Assembly: GCF_019511525.1 (NCBI RefSeq)
Contig: NZ_JAEUAT010000006.1
Coordinates: 186,001 to 250,000 of the forward strand
Direction: 5' to 3'
Length of the DNA: 64,000 nucleotides
Source: Rhizobium cauense
GTDB lineage: Bacteria; Pseudomonadota; Alphaproteobacteria; Rhizobiales; Rhizobiaceae
Shown: one piece after another, positions 63,758 to 64,000 of the stretch
How positions within the stretch are numbered: the first letter of the stretch is position 1
Layout of the letters: every line of letters begins with the position of its first letter
Notes under the pieces: generated by a model
Told to the model about the DNA's origin: nothing
What the model saw: only the letters and a program-made list of their open reading frames with translations
The model's database searches: none
Translations under genes and position numbers: made by a program

Positions 63758-64000
63758 TCAATGCTGAGCGGCTTGGATGGGAGCGGTAAGAACCACGCGG
63801 AGCCCCGGCATGTTGTCCTCTTCGTCGAGGCCGCCTTGGAGCCTATTGACGATCGCCGACAGCATTCGATAGCCGAAACCCGTTGCGTCTGGATTCTGCT
63901 TGCCCCGCCCTCGGTCTGACACGATCAGACGTAGCGTTCCACGGTGTTGTTCCAACTTGATTGTCAGCGCGCCCGGACTTCCTCCATAGGCGTATTTCTG
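63758..64000 (-). CDS. HWE/HisKA_2-type histidine kinase, C-terminal end (cut by window edge)
   Basis: The minus-strand frame is open to the right edge and reads KYAYGGSPGALTIKLEQHRG, then LRLIVSDRGRGK and TGFGYRMLSAIVNRLQGGLDEEDNMPGLRVVLTAPI. These are the N, G1 and G2 boxes and C-terminus of an HWE/HisKA_2 ATPase domain. The phospho-acceptor and any sensor domain lie beyond the window. Such kinases usually act in the PhyR general stress response or light/redox sensing. Confidence 0.85.
   Translation of the reverse strand, partial: QKYAYGGSPGALTIKLEQHRGTLRLIVSDRGRGKQNPDATGFGYRMLSAIVNRLQGGLDEEDNMPGLRVVLTAPIQAAQH

Noticed and set aside
1..64000. CRISPR array, rRNA, tRNA, repABC replication genes or complete insertion sequences
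   Set aside because: No regularly spaced repeats, no recognisable RNA gene, and no intact transposase or replication protein was seen on either strand.

Overview
The window looks like part of a large plasmid of a Rhizobiaceae member (Sinorhizobium/Ensifer or Rhizobium type). The evidence is the gene content: Ti/Sym-plasmid type traA-traF-traB-traH and traG-traC, a FixL-type haem PAS sensor with a FixK-like regulator, FixK boxes (TTGA-N6-TCAA), DUF982 and DUF736 proteins, an alphaproteobacterial SOS box (GAAC-N7-GAAC), an HWE-type histidine kinase and rhizobial ABC transporters. No replication genes, rRNA or tRNA were seen.

Layout. (1) 1-4.3 kb: conjugation genes traA (5' end outside the window), traF, traB and traH, on the plus strand. 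(2) 4.4-22.3 kb: a low-oxygen/stress island. At its centre is a minus-strand operon of FixK-like regulator, haem-PAS hybrid kinase and OmpR-type regulator, preceded by a direct repeat that resembles the FxkR K-box. Around it, FixK/FNR boxes stand in front of universal stress proteins, a P-type metal ATPase, BON and flavin proteins, a YeeE/YedE pair, Hsp20 and small unknown genes. Acetate kinase lies in the same island without a recognised box of its own. (3) 22.6-26.9 kb: a damaged TolB/TPR-type protein gene, a frameshifted porin, a DnaQ-type exonuclease and a DUF982 protein. (4) 27.2-33.9 kb: a complete Ugp-like glycerol-3-phosphate/glycerophosphodiester uptake operon with GDPD, a GlpR-like repressor and a HAD phosphatase, preceded by GlpR-like half sites. 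(5) 34-36 kb: small unknown genes, two of them behind a LexA box. (6) 36-52.2 kb: a catabolic regulon tied together by three copies of one 20-bp operator. It has a peptide-type ABC transporter, an SBP-like protein without signal peptide, a VOC protein, a NACHT-FGE ATPase, a mercaptopyruvate-type sulfurtransferase, a GntR regulator, and an operon of Asp/Glu/hydantoin racemase, amidohydrolase, DHDPS-like lyase, SDR and MalY-like C-S lyase. (7) 52.2-60.1 kb: sparse, partly decayed DNA with a secreted ankyrin-like protein, a broken aldo/keto reductase, an HD hydrolase, a PHB-depolymerase-type esterase and small DUF proteins. (8) 60.2-64 kb: traG, a frameshifted traC remnant, a likely oriT, a NUDIX protein and the C-terminal end of an HWE histidine kinase.

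How the genes fit together. Region 2 reads as an oxygen-responsive regulon: the haem kinase senses O2, the OmpR-type regulator would drive fixK through the repeat, and FixK would act on the boxes. Region 6 is the best candidate for an undescribed system. One GntR protein appears to control uptake and breakdown of an unknown nitrogen- and probably sulfur-containing compound, and several of its enzymes have substitutions at catalytic positions. The conjugation set is rearranged: oriT and the traC/traG side are not next to traA, traD is missing and traC is frameshifted.
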